From Salvelinus alpinus (Eukaryota > Chordata > Actinopteri > Salmoniformes > Salmonidae), in the NCBI RefSeq assembly GCF_045679555.1, contig NC_092096.1:20936759-21000758 (forward strand): 64,000 bases of DNA, read 5' to 3'. Shown here one piece after another: positions 20,257 to 31,785 of this stretch (within the stretch, counting starts at the first letter, position 1; each line of letters opens with the position of its first letter). The notes beneath the pieces were generated by a model. It saw only the letters and a list, made by a program, of their open reading frames with translations. It searched no databases and was not told the origin of the DNA. Both the position numbers and the translations under genes were made by a program.

Positions 20257-21012
20257 ATGACGGAGAATAAGACAGGGGTACCGAATCAAAAACGAAAACG
20301 TGACTCCTCAACCGACACGGATGATCTAATATTCTCAACACCGGCAATGGTAAAGGTCGAAACCGATCTGTTAAAATCAATAAATGACAAACTGGGTATA
20401 CTTGAATTAGTTAGTAAAGATATAAAAGAGTTGAAGGCAAGCCTAGAGATGAGTGATGAAAAAGCTGCGGCTTTGGAGAAGGAAACACACGCGCTAAAAG
20501 GGACGGTCAATAAGATTGAAACCGAAATGAATGAATTTAAAAAGGAGAACAACGTTCTGAAGGAATGCTTACTGGATATACAAACTAGATCCATGAGAGA
20601 GAATTTGGTACTTACAGGTATCCAAGAGAAAGAAGGAGAGGTTCCTGAATCTGTAGTTAGAGAGTTCCTTTTTGCAGCGCTTCAGATACCGCGCGAAGTT
20701 ATCGATAAGATCCAACTTGAACGTGTACACCACCTCGGACAGAGAGGGCAGAGGTACGAACGCCCAATCGTTGCCAAATTTGCTTCATTTAAAGATAAAA
20801 TAATGGTTAAAAGCCTGGGTAAAAGACTTGCTGGGACCAAAATTGGCATGAATGATCAGTTTCCGAAAGAAATTGCAGAACGGCGCAAAGTTCTGTATCC
20901 AATTTTCAAAGAAAATAGATTAAAAGCGAAACGAGTAGCTCTCGTCGTTGATAAACTATATATTGATAACCAGTTGTTCAGAGACACAAAGATTACTCCA
21001 TGGTTATTTTAA
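20257..21012 (+). CDS. LINE ORF1 protein (RNA-binding, L1 ORF1p-like)
   Basis: Starting at ATG 20,257 (MTENKTGVPNQKRKRD) this frame encodes 251 residues. A GTG at 20,164 would add 31 residues, but the ATG is preferred. A basic N-terminus (QKRKR) is followed by a predicted coiled coil (about residues 45-110, with KELKASLEMSDEKAAALEKE). After it comes an RRM-like segment (SMRENLVLTGIQEKEGEVPE) and a C-terminal domain ending DTKITPWLF. This is the layout of the L1 ORF1p/Transposase_22 family, which trimerises and coats LINE RNA. The frame is intact. Confidence 0.85.
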   Translation: MTENKTGVPNQKRKRDSSTDTDDLIFSTPAMVKVETDLLKSINDKLGILELVSKDIKELKASLEMSDEKAAALEKETHALKGTVNKIETEMNEFKKENNVLKECLLDIQTRSMRENLVLTGIQEKEGEVPESVVREFLFAALQIPREVIDKIQLERVHHLGQRGQRYERPIVAKFASFKDKIMVKSLGKRLAGTKIGMNDQFPKEIAERRKVLYPIFKENRLKAKRVALVVDKLYIDNQLFRDTKITPWLF

Positions 21013-22556
21013 AAATTACAAAGTTCTCATAGATGAGGAAAATAAACACAATTCAAGCCCGGTTACTGATTGTAACAATACAATACAAAATATAGCTTTT
21101 CTATAAATCTTCACATATAACTAATTGAACACAAGCACTATTTCTATATAGTGAAGATAAAAACTAAGTAAACAGAAGGCACAGTATGTGTGGATGGTGT
21201 GGTGTGTGTTTATTTTTATTTGTTATGTTTGAAAAGTTGAGTGAGTGAGTAATGAAATAGTTGCATATCCCAGAGCCAGTGTATTGCTGTGGGCCGGGTA
21301 TGAGAGGGCTTTCAATGTTGTTCAGATGATGGATATACTTTTATAATGAATTACACGTCTTATTTATTTATTGTCCTATCATGGGGAACTACATTTTTAA
21401 AATAAATTATATCTAATTATTTATTATCCTATTTTAATGGTACGGTCCATGGCCCTATACCCTAGACACCCACATGAATAGCCCAGATACTAAGGAGAAG
21501 TCCCTAACTGTTTTATGTGCATGCTGTATGCGGTCTGTATGCAGCCAAAATGAGGTCAGGGACCAAGAGCAGCACTGCCCCCTCAAGATTCTGAGCCTGC
21601 TTGGCAGGGTTGGTCCTGCAAAGCCAAAGCCCCCTAAAGGGAGAGCATAATAAACAAGGAAATTCTCAAAGCTGCTAATGAGAACCTTGATGACCTTGTA
21701 CCTAGCCGGTGGGGATTCCGGTGGGGTGCCCCCACCCAGGCAGTGGCAGTGCTGGCAACACTAGCTGCAGTAACCCATGGGGAGGGGGTCACACTCGGAC
21801 ATTCAGAGAGGGGGTATATTATTGTGGCCCTGGTGGCACGAAACCAATCGGACTGCATGGAGAGGCTTGGGAACATGGTCAAAATGGATGACCGTATTGT
21901 GGGTGTTTCAGGAAGAAGGTGTACATTTGACCTCCATCATCTAGGATGTGACAATGGTAAATAAATCTCTACATTTATGCTCATTTTTTGCGCGGTCTTG
22001 CAGGCCTTCTCATGCAGCTGCAACTGCAAGTACATTTGTAAATCATGACCCATCTTGAGTTGGGCTCTGGGATGGTGCAATTGTTGAGAGGGTGAGCTTA
22101 TGGTTGTGTGGGGGTAAGGGCTGAATGTGTGTGGGTGTATGTGTGTATCCCACAACTGTTGCGAAGGAAGAAGTAAAAGATGTTAGGGACTATAGAGGAT
22201 GATTCACAGCAATATGTAATAAAAATCGAGGTGAGGGCGATGGAAATGCATTTGGCAATGGATCTGCTTCGGTTCGGTGGATGGTGCTGTGTGCACTTTT
22301 CGAAGGATGGATCCCAGTCGGTCCGGGGCTGTGCGATGCGGGGGGTCGGGGGTGGTCTGCCGGGCATTGGGATGACAACCCAACTCGAGATGGGGGCTTT
22401 TGGCGGGTGGAATAGTGGGGACCAATTGGAGGTTTGCTTAGTGGAGATGCAAATGTCATGGTACAACTATATAGACACTCAATCATTATGTTACTTTTTA
22501 ATAGGACGTTTACAAACATATATTTTGATAAAAATAATTGAAAGGTGTGTCTCATT
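21013..22556 (+). other. 1.5 kb spacer between LINE ORF1 and ORF2
   Basis: The spacer contains no long conserved frame. Its middle (about 21,680-22,440) is clearly more G-rich than the AT-rich coding regions, and it carries short open frames of 60-127 codons that I do not recognise. Most L1-clade elements have a much shorter spacer. Confidence 0.6.
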
Positions 22557-25500
22557 ATGGTAAGTGGTGAAATAAGTATAGCCAGTTACAATTGTAATGG
22601 CTTAGCAGATAATAAGAAAAGACGATCAGTATTTACCTGGCTAAAAGAGAAGGATTATAATATCTACTGTTTACAGGAAACCCATTCAACAGTTTTAGAT
22701 GAAGTTTTGTGGAAAAAGAACTGGGGGGGCGAAATATATTTCTCCCATGGGCAAAGAAATTCAAAAGGGGTGATGGTTTTAATTAATAATAACTTTGATC
22801 CAAATGTGCAACTTGTCCAAACAGATCCTCAAGGTAGATGGATTATTTTAAATATGTTATTGGACAATAAACATATATGGCTTATTAACCTATACGGTCC
22901 GAATAATGATGATCCAAGCTTCTTTGACAATATATATAAGAATGTATCAACTCTACAAGCAACACTAGACTCTATTATTATAGTGGGAGATTTTAATACG
23001 GTCTTAAATACCTCTATGGACCGGAAAGGAAATCACACTACAAACTATCACCCTCAGGCACTTAAGGAAATCAGGAATGTCATGGATATATTGGAATTAG
23101 TGGATATATGGAGACTTAAATACCCTGACCTAGTGAGATATACATGGCGGAGGCTTAATCAAGCTAGTCGCCTTGACTACTTTCTTATATCATTCTCTCT
23201 GGCACCAAAAGTTAAAAAGTGTTTGATAGGGGACAGAATGCGGTCGGACCATCACATAATTGGCATATATATTACTCTTACAGAATTTCCACGTGGGCGA
23301 GGATATTGGAAATTTAATCAAAGCCTACTAGATGATAAATTGTTTAGAACTAGGACAGAAGAATTTATAACTGACTTTTTTAGACATAACATAGGTACAG
23401 CAGATCCCCATATTGTATGGGACACTTTTAAGTGTGCCTTTAGAGGCCATGCAATTCAGTACTCATCTATAAAACAAAAGCAATTTCGATCAAAAGAGTC
23501 CATATTAACAAAGGAAATTGAAGGACTAACAGTACAGTTAGATAACAATAAAAACGGTACCATAGAGGCACAGAATAAGTTAGAGGAAAAACAAAAAGAA
23601 ATGGAGGAACTTATTCAAGAAAGATCCAGTGTAATATATTACAAAAATAAAGCTAACTGGATGGAATATGGGGAAAAATGCACCAAATTCTTTTTCAATC
23701 TTCAATATAGAAATGCTACCAAAAAAAACGTATTAAAACTTGTTACAAATGATGGAGTCACGCATGATTCACCAAATGATATTTTGAAAGAGGAAGTAAA
23801 GTACTTTAAGAATATATTTTCGTTTCAGGCTCCTCCATCTCCACTAACTGAAACTAATTGTATGGATTTTTTCCCTAATAATAATGTAAAATTAACATCT
23901 GTACAGAAAGACTCATGTGAAGGCCTAATTACAGAGGAGGAACTACTTGATGCAATTGGGGCCTTTAAGGATGGGAAAACTCCAGGACTGGATGGCATAC
24001 CAGTGGAAGTATACAAACATTTTTTTTATATACTCAAAGGACCACTATTAGCTTGTTTTAACCACTCCTATATAAATGATAGATTATCAGACACGCAACA
24101 AGAAGGTGTGATATCATTATTACTGAAACAGGACCCAAGTGGTATATATAAAGATCCAGTCCATTTAAAAAATTGGAGACCTCTTACACTTCAGTGTTGT
24201 GATGCAAAAATCCTAGCAAAATGCTTGGCGCATAGAATAAAAAAAGTTTTGTCAGATATTATTCATCCTAATCAGACAGGTTTTTTACATGGACGATACA
24301 TTGGAGATAATATAAGGCAAGTACTGGAAACAATAGAACACTATGAAATATCGGGGACACCAGGCCTGGTTTTCATAGCTGATTTTGAAAAGGCTTTTGA
24401 TAAAGTACGACTGGAGTTTATATATAAATGCCTAGAATATTTCAATTTTGGGGAATCTCTTATAAAATGGGTAAAAATTATGTATAGTAACCCTAGGTGT
24501 AAAATAGTAAATAATGGCTACATCTCAGAAAGTTTTAAACTATCTAGAGGAGTAAAACAAGGTTGTCCACTATCGGAATATCTATTTATTATTGCCATCG
24601 AAATGTTAGCTGTTAAAATTAGATCAAACATTAATATTAAGGGATTAGAAATCCAGGGCCTAAAAACTAAGGTGTCATTGTACGCTGATGATTCATGTTT
24701 TCTTTTAAAACCACAACTAGAATCTCTCCACGGCCTCTTAGAGGATCTAGATACATTTGCTATCCTCTCTGGATTAAAACCAAATTATGATAAATGTACC
24801 ATATTACGTATTGGATCACTAAAAAATACACATTTTACATTGCCATGTAGTTTACCAATTAAATGGTCTGACGGTGATGTGGACATACTCGGTATACAAA
24901 TCCCAAAAGAAAGAAATGATCTCACTCCAATAAATTTTTATAGAAAGTAAGCAAAAATAGATAAGATCTTGCTACCATGGAAAGGAAAATACCTGTCTAT
25001 TTGTGGGAAAATCACCCTGATTAACTCTTTAATCATATCACAGTTTACCTATTTGCTTATGGTTTTGCCTACACCTAGTGACCTGCTTTTTAAATTATAT
25101 GAACAAAAAATATTCAATTTTATTTGGAACGGCAAGCCAGATAAAATTAAAAGGGCCTATTTATATAACGAATATGAATTCGGAGGGCAGAAATTATTAA
25201 ATATTAAAGCATTAGACCTCTCACTAAAGGCATCAGTCATACAAAAGTTATACTTAAATCCAAACTGGTTCTCTAGTAGATTGGTACGAATGTCTCATCC
25301 TATGTTCAAGAAGGGCCTTTTTCCCTTTATTCATATTACACCTGCTCACTTTCAGTTGCTTGAAAAGGAAATCATCTCCAAAATATCTTTATTTTTTAAA
25401 CAAGCCTTAGAAAGTTGGTTGCAATTTCAGTTTAATCCACCTGAAAGGACGGAACAAATAGTACAACAAATCTTGTGGTTAAATTCAAATATAGTAATTG

Positions 25501-26366
25501 ATAAAAAAACTGTATTTATCGAAGAAATGTTTAAAAAAGGTATAATTTTTGTGAATGATATCATAAATAGGACTGGTGGAGTAATGTCACACATGCAGCT
25601 AACACAGACATATGGAAATGTCTGCTCTACCCAAAATTACAACCAATTAATTGCAGCATTACCACAAAAATGGAAGAGGCAGGTGGAAGGGGATAAAAGT
25701 AAGGAACTTGTATGTCGGCCTTATATTAAAGAACATAAATGGTTAAAGAAAAGTGTGATAAATAAAAACATATACCAATTTCATTTAAGGACCAAAAAAC
25801 TTACAGCTGTGCCATATAAATTGCAAAATAGTTGGGAAGAGATTTTCGATGTACCCATTCCATGGCACATGGTTTATGAATTGATACGCAAAACAACGCC
25901 GGATTCAAAACTTCGAATTTTTCAATTTAAATTATTGTACAAAATTCTTGCAACTAATAGAATGTTATATATATGGGGGATACAATCTTCTCAGCTCTGT
26001 AGATTCTGCTGTGAGGAGGCAGAGTCATTAGACCATTTATTTTGGTATTGTCCGCATGTAGCTCGTTTTTGGTCACAGGTCCAGGAATGGTTGAAGAATT
26101 GCAACATTTGCGTAGAACTAACGCTACAGATAGCAATACTGGGGGATTTGAAAAGCCATAGTCAATCAATCAATAATATAATAATTATTTTAGCAAAAAT
26201 GTTTATTTTTAATTTACAATCCGTGGAAGCTATGAGAATAGGAAGATTCAAATCTTTTGTGAAGCATCACAGCACAGCTGAAAAATATATGGCAAATAAA
26301 AATCCGAAATGGATGATGTTGGAAGATAGATGGGAAAGGTTGAGTGGAGCTGAAGGGTGGGACTAA
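22557..26366 (+). CDS. LINE ORF2 (AP endonuclease and reverse transcriptase), one internal stop
   Basis: ATG at 22,557 opens MVSGEISIASYNCNGLADN. The N-terminal apurinic-type endonuclease shows SYNCNGL, LQETHS, INLYGPNNDD, VGDFNTVLN, SRLDYFLIS and RSDHHIIGI. The reverse transcriptase shows LKNWRPLTLQCCDAKILAKC, IADFEKAFDK, SRGVKQGCPLSEYLF and SLYADDSCFLL. The C-terminus has a cysteine-rich motif, CRFCCEEAESLDHLFWYC. Length is about 1,269 residues, normal for the clade. A single in-frame TAA at 24,948-24,950 interrupts it after the RT core; the frame resumes without a shift to TAA/TGA-free sequence ending at 26,366. The copy is therefore young but probably inactive. Confidence 0.88.
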
Positions 26367-27023
26367 TAACAAGATAAACAATGTAGGGCATACGGGATCT
26401 GTGAAATGTGTATAGGTGCGGAGCTATTGTGAAATAGCACAGTTACAAGTGGAAATCAAACTGGATGGACAACAGAAATAGAGGAAGGACTAAGAACAAA
26501 CAAGAGAGAACTATTATAAAGTAGACTGTGTCTATAAATGTGTATAAGATGTATAAATTGAAGGTAAAAACAGAAATGTTTATCAGTTTACTCCAATTGG
26601 GGGATCGGTGGTAGGGTTTGCAGGGAATAATAATAAAGGTATACTCTTTAAAAAAAAGTATGTATGTCTATGTAGGTATGTGTATGTATATATGTGTATA
26701 TGTATGCATACGTGAATGGATATATATATTTACCCCCAAAAATATGGGGGATTGGAAATGATGCAGACAATTACATTGGAAACAACATTCTTTCCGCAAT
26801 ATTAAGCTGATCCACCCCCCCCCCAAAAAAATGAAAAAATAAAAATAAAAAAAATAAAAGAAGAGATTTGCTTGGGCCAAGAAACACGAGCAATGGACAT
26901 TAGACCGGTGGAAATGTTGATTTGTTTAACACTTTTTTGGTTACTACCTGATTCCATATCATGTACCAATAAAGAAAAACCCTTGAATGAGTAGGTGTGT
27001 CCAAACTTTTGACTGGTACTGTA

Positions 27024-27489
27024 TACAATATATAAATAAACTTTAGGAAAGTCACAATACACACTGAAGACTGTTCAACTTCCTGTAAACCCAGAAGCCT
27101 TTTCTCTTGACATGCTAGATTTCCCTCAGGTTTAATAACAACGGCAGTGTCTAGTATTGATGCTAGTGTTTCCTACTATGCATTGTGGTACGCACTTTCC
27201 AAACATAGAGTGCAATGAAATGGCTCCTCTCATCCATGCAAACAGAGTCTCATGCAATATTCAATACTGTAAGTGTTGCTCGGCGAAGGGAGAAAAAACC
27301 CAGACGATTTCAATGCTATTTGCAGCATGTAGAACGGATGACTGTAAAGACTCTGTAATACAGAGACAGACAGAGGAATGGAAGAATCGATGTCTTTTCA
27401 GAAGAGTACCTTGTGGTGTTGTGTATGTGTGACCGGCATCGACAGTAGCATGTGACCCTTTCTCTGAGGACTTCTTGTGTAACAGCGAC
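27024..27489. other. No gene seen
   Basis: I recognised nothing between the Tc1 right end and the 19 bp array. Confidence 0.4.
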
Positions 27490-27782
27490 CCAAACTCCCA
27501 CACATCACCCAGACTCCCACATATCACCCAGACTCCCACACATCACCCAGACTCTCACACATCACCCAAACTCCCACACATCACCCAGACTCTCACACAT
27601 CACCCAAACTCTCACACATCACCCAAACTCCCACACATCACCCAGACTCCCACACATCACCCAGACTCCCACACATCACCCAGACATCACCCAAACTCCC
27701 ACACATCACCCAGACTCCCACACATCACCCAGACTCCCACACATCACCCAAACTCCCACACATCACCCAGACTCTCACAATA
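27490..27782. repeat. 19 bp minisatellite, about 15 copies
   Basis: The unit is ACTCCCACACATCACCCAG with C/T and G/A variants. Proline/histidine-rich frames through it are artefacts. Confidence 0.95.
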
Positions 27783-28494
27783 AGAAGCTACAGTGATGTG
27801 TTCCCTCAGCATTTCTCAACACAATGACAAGCACATTCATCCATACGGTTCTTTCATTTGACGCCTTTTGTAAAGAACTGTTTATGTTCTAAATGCAGCC
27901 ACAGAGAATCTGTTGGGAGGTGGAGTACGCCCTGAGGTGTTTCCATAAACGGTTTGTCTTTAATACTAAATTGAAAGTGACTGTATGTATAATTCAAGGA
28001 CGTCATCACCGTTCCTTCAGAAGAATCATGAAAATGTTAAGACGATAAAACCAAAGAGATAAACAGTCATTTTCAAGATGACACCCATTTGCGTAATACA
28101 CTCAGGATCAATCAGTGACACCCATTCCACCTCAAAACAAAAATAATAAAACGCTGAACACGGTTTAGAGCAGTGTAGGGTGAAGTGAATTGTGAGACAC
28201 ACGTCGACGCCATAATGGGGACGCTTTCAAAGAAACTGCTTTCAAAGTGCTCTAGCCGTGTTAGTCCGTCCTATAATCCTAGCCTAATGCTATTGAGCCC
28301 CGAGGCTCTCGCAATTACACGTCAGAAAACATGCCGTGCTAAATGACCTTAATCAATGTTTTCCCTCTCTCTTAACCAGCAGGCTCATCCAGCTTAGCCA
28401 AAGCCAAACTGTAAAGCCAAACTGTAAACTGTCCCATCAGTATAAGTCATTCCCTACTGATCTGAGAGAGCACACCAAACGAACAGCAATCAAT

Positions 28495-28497
<3 letters not shown>
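27783..28497. other. No gene seen
   Basis: Apparently single-copy DNA with no recognised exon or element. Confidence 0.4.
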
Positions 28498-28542
<45 letters not shown>

Positions 28543-28553
28543 TGTGTGTGTGT
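28498..28553. repeat. (TG)n microsatellite
   Basis: TG dinucleotide run with one T interruption. Confidence 0.95.
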
Positions 28554-29733
28554 GAAAGGGGGGGTAAAGTGTGAAGGGGGGGTAAAGCGTTGGAGCCAGC
28601 TGACTCCCACTCACCTCTCTGGGAAGGATGGATGGATTATGGCTGTCTGTTGTTACAGGGACCGGCTGGCTGGCTGGCTGAGGCTCTCCTTCCCTGCCTG
28701 GCTCCTTCCCTGGTTGGCTGACTGACTATAGCGCCCTAACTAGAGTCAGGATCCCAGCCCACCTGCCCTGGCTGGCTGTACAGCTAGCTGTGACACGACT
28801 GCACTCGGATAGTGACAGAGAGTGGAGGGACACCTACCCCATCGCTCCGCACAACCCCTCCTCCCCCCTATTCCCCTCCCTCCCGTCAGGATCTGCCCGC
28901 CACCCACTTAATCGCCAAGAGACGCCCCACAGACCAATAAGAGCCAGCGCTGGACCCCGAGGGGTTAATTGCAGCAGGATGGAAAGAAAGGGGGATGAAT
29001 CTAGTAGCCTCAGGATGAGAGACAACAACAGAAGCCCTTCCTGGAAGAAGAGTGAGCAAACGGTGTGCTGTTGGTCTGAAAAGCCTTGACTGGAAATGAG
29101 CTCATATATAATAGGTGAGGCAGGCAGGCAGGCTGTCGTTATAGATTCATCTCTAGACATTATTCACAAGGCTTGTTTCCTAACCACAGAATGAGGCTGA
29201 TGGGGATTCAGACTAAATGGAAGTCATTATGAGCATTGGCTTTAGAGGGCAATGTGATGGACATTGTTTCAATACGTCATTTTTAGATTTGGCCTTGAAA
29301 ACCAAGTATTTGATAAACATAATGGCTGTCACAGCCAGTAGAATCCAATTGAATAGTGTTCAACTCAATTAAATAGTTATTTTGCAGATGCTGGGAATGA
29401 GACATGCCTTGAGGAAATAGACAGCGGCAAGTCACTGCTAATCTGCCTTGGTTTGCACAAGACAGGGCTTGGTCGCTGCTGCAGTGCAGATGGCTTTTAC
29501 CAGCCAGCAGTGCCAGTCAGGGGCCAACCAAAACAACACCACATGAGCTCAGTCCAACAACACAAGCTGCAGACTACAGTACAACACAGCCAGTCCAGAT
29601 GACAACAGCATGCCGTGCACCCTTTCTCTGGCGTGGATTAGACAGACGGACTATTCTGTGTTCTGCTGCCTCAAGGCTGAAGATTACAACATGGCGGAGT
29701 CACAGTATGAATAAAATGGCTCTGCATCTCCAG
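28554..29733. other. GC-richer stretch, no proven gene
   Basis: Around 28,800-29,000 the sequence is GC-rich with several CpGs and an inverted CCAAT motif on the minus strand (ACCAATAAG at about 28,934). It could be a regulatory region or an alternative first exon of the minus-strand NAV3 gene, but no coding or splice evidence supports this. Confidence 0.25.
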
Positions 29734-29895
29734 AGAAACAAGACACCAGCTACTATATCACTTTGTCTCACTTCCCAAGAGCCAGAGAAACCAGACACCA
29801 GCTACTATATCACTTTGTCTCACTTCCCAAGAGCCAGAGAAACAAGACACCAGCTACTATATCACTTTGTCTCACTTCCCAAGAGCCAGAGAGAC
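29734..29895. repeat. 52 bp tandem repeat, three copies
   Basis: The unit contains GACACCAGCTACTATATCAC and TTTGTCTCACTTCCCAAGAG. The overlapping frames here arise because 52 is not a multiple of three. Confidence 0.9.
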
Positions 29896-30033
29896 ACTAC
29901 TTTATGTTTCCCACAATGCTTGGCAGCCAGCCTGGCTCAAATGGGGTGGCTGGCACCATCTGGCATCCTCGGGGTCACCCAGCTGTCTGCCCCTGCCTTC
30001 TGTGGCACGCTTGCTGGCGCCACCACTGCCGCC

Positions 30034-30215
30034 CCCCCCCCCCCCCCCAGGAGAATCCAGATGCAGCCCTCAGGCTCCTGCCACCAGCTCCCAGGCCCCA
30101 GCCCTCAGCTCCCAGCTCCCAGGCCCCAGCCCTCAGCTCCCAGGCCCCAGCTCCCAGGCCCCAGCTCCCAGCTCCCAGCTCCCAGGCCCCAGCCCTCAGC
30201 TCCCCAGCTCCCCAC
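30034..30215. repeat. Poly-C run and CCCAGCTCCCAGGCC low-complexity repeat
   Basis: A run of about 16 C is followed by irregular repeats of AGCTCCCAGGCCCCAGCCCT. Proline-rich frames are not supported as genes. Confidence 0.85.
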
Positions 30216-31785
30216 GCTGGGTCTGATCCCCTGTACTGGCACAGCACAACCTGGATCCTCTCCTCTCTAGGATAATGGTATTCCACCTCTCTATGTGGGG
30301 CACCAGATTAAAGAGGTGTGTCTCTATTGTCCCTAGGTGTCTTACGCTTGTGACAAATCCAATTCTCCATTCATTCATTCATTCATTCAAAAACCATAAT
30401 TACTGTGGCCACCCAGGATATATGTGTGATGATTGGATCAGTCATAATTAGGTGTAAAGTAGAGATCAATATTTCTATATGGACTAGTCTACATGGACTA
30501 GTGGACTAGTCTACCATGTATGCATTTTCTTCAACTGCGCTACAGCAGTATTCATGGTGAATGAGCTAGAGGTTAGGCATTACAATATGACAGAACACAA
30601 TCTATCCATGATCATCCTCAAACTTCATCTCTAGTCTTCTGCAAATTCTGGATCTTGTTTACGGAATTCATGATTGGCGTCTTTGATCGAAACAACCGAG
30701 GCCCATGTAGACTCATAAAACTTTTATTGCTGTAATTATGCAATAACATGCATCATTTAATATGATTACATTTGTATAATCCACAACAGAGCCAGGCAGC
30801 GCGGCAGTCAATTGAATTATTAATAATGTGACTTTCATTCATTCTTAAAAAAATACTAAATTCAATCATCCCAGGTAATATTCCTTTTAGACCCATGATT
30901 TCACATCACACAGAACTTCCCAGAAAAAGGCTGGCAACAACAAGCCTCTATTACCATTCAACCACCACAGCCCTCTGTGGTTGCCTCTGGCCTACTTCTC
31001 TGAATCACCCGGCAATATAGTATCAACAAAAAGGAATCTCTAGCTTCAGAAACTCAGACCGCCCTCCACTGCTTAACACACAAAACACACCATCAGCTGA
31101 TTATAATAGTGTCTTACTGTCGTTGGGCTAATGATCATTCTGTTTGTTTATCCCTGTGGTGGAGAAACACAGCCCTGTATGGTATCCATATTAGGACAGT
31201 CCCACATCCATGGAGGTTGTGTCTGAGTCACTTCCATGGATGTGTGACTCTTTCCTAATATGGACACCTTTACCCTGCAAGAAAATCAATCCTCGTTGCC
31301 AGACAAACTCACTGGGACGATTCTTTGTCACCGCCCTGTGTTTGGCGGCGGCCATATTAGCCATCATTCATGACTCGGCATCGATCTGAGCTGAGGCATT
31401 TAGTCACAGAGTAGCTGCCTTCCTGTCAATACCTTGCCTTTCTAAATAATGAGGCGTGACAGCACTAGTCTGTGTTGATGTACTTTGTTTCAGTGGAGCT
31501 CGTTTGTCCTCAAACTTCGACCGTCTCTTGAGGTGTTGTGTCAGCCTTGACAAGTATTTGGCTCGGTGTAGGGTGAAGTTGATCTTGGGTTAGTTTGGCA
31601 TTTCCCCCTACTTTTGAATAAGATTAAGATTGGAGAGGGGAATCTGATCCTAGTCACCCCGGAGCATTTGGCTCCAGCATTTATCCATTTGGAAATAACC
31701 AATGCCTTTGTATGCAGTGTCTCTCAGCTGTAACTTCCAGGATGTAAACTTTTTTTCCAAGTTCTCGCTTGCACCGCATTCTAAA
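30216..31785. other. No gene seen; one fold-back element
   Basis: A short (ATTC)n run lies at about 30,368-30,388. A diverged copy of the GTAGGGTGAAGTT fold-back element lies at about 31,565-31,662. Otherwise nothing was recognised. Confidence 0.5.

Larger units (their letters stand above)
20000..26852 (+). mobile_element. L1-clade (Tx1/L1-type) LINE, nearly intact, 6.85 kb
   Basis: This apparently full-length non-LTR retrotransposon sits inside the Tc1 transposase. Its left junction is AATAAGAAG and its right AATAAAAGAAG, a plausible short target duplication after an A-rich tail. The order is a leader (20,000-20,256), ORF1 (20,257-21,012), an unusually long 1.5 kb spacer, ORF2 (22,557-26,366) and a 3' region with GT-rich tracts and an A-rich end. 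The leader contains GTAATGGCGGAC, similar to a YY1 site; YY1 is known to position transcription of mammalian L1. The only coding defect I see is one in-frame stop in ORF2. Confidence 0.88.
19167..27023 (+). mobile_element. Tc1-like transposon, split by an L1-type LINE
   Basis: The left end TACCGTACCAGTCAAACATT and right end TTTTGACTGGTACTGTA are the inverted repeats of a well-known salmonid Tc1-like element, bordered by TA. Between them are the transposase start (19,623) and a short later piece (about 26,855-26,915, CTTGGGCCAAGAAACACGAG). They are interrupted by a 6.85 kb LINE. Most of the transposase after that piece is deleted, so the copy is dead. A fragment of a second Tc1 family is nested near its left end. 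Order of events: the Tc1 copy first, then the insertions. Confidence 0.9.

Noticed and set aside
22098-22563. Overlapping 120-127 codon frames in the LINE spacer as genes
   Set aside because: They overlap on opposite strands, have no recognised motif and lie inside the LINE.
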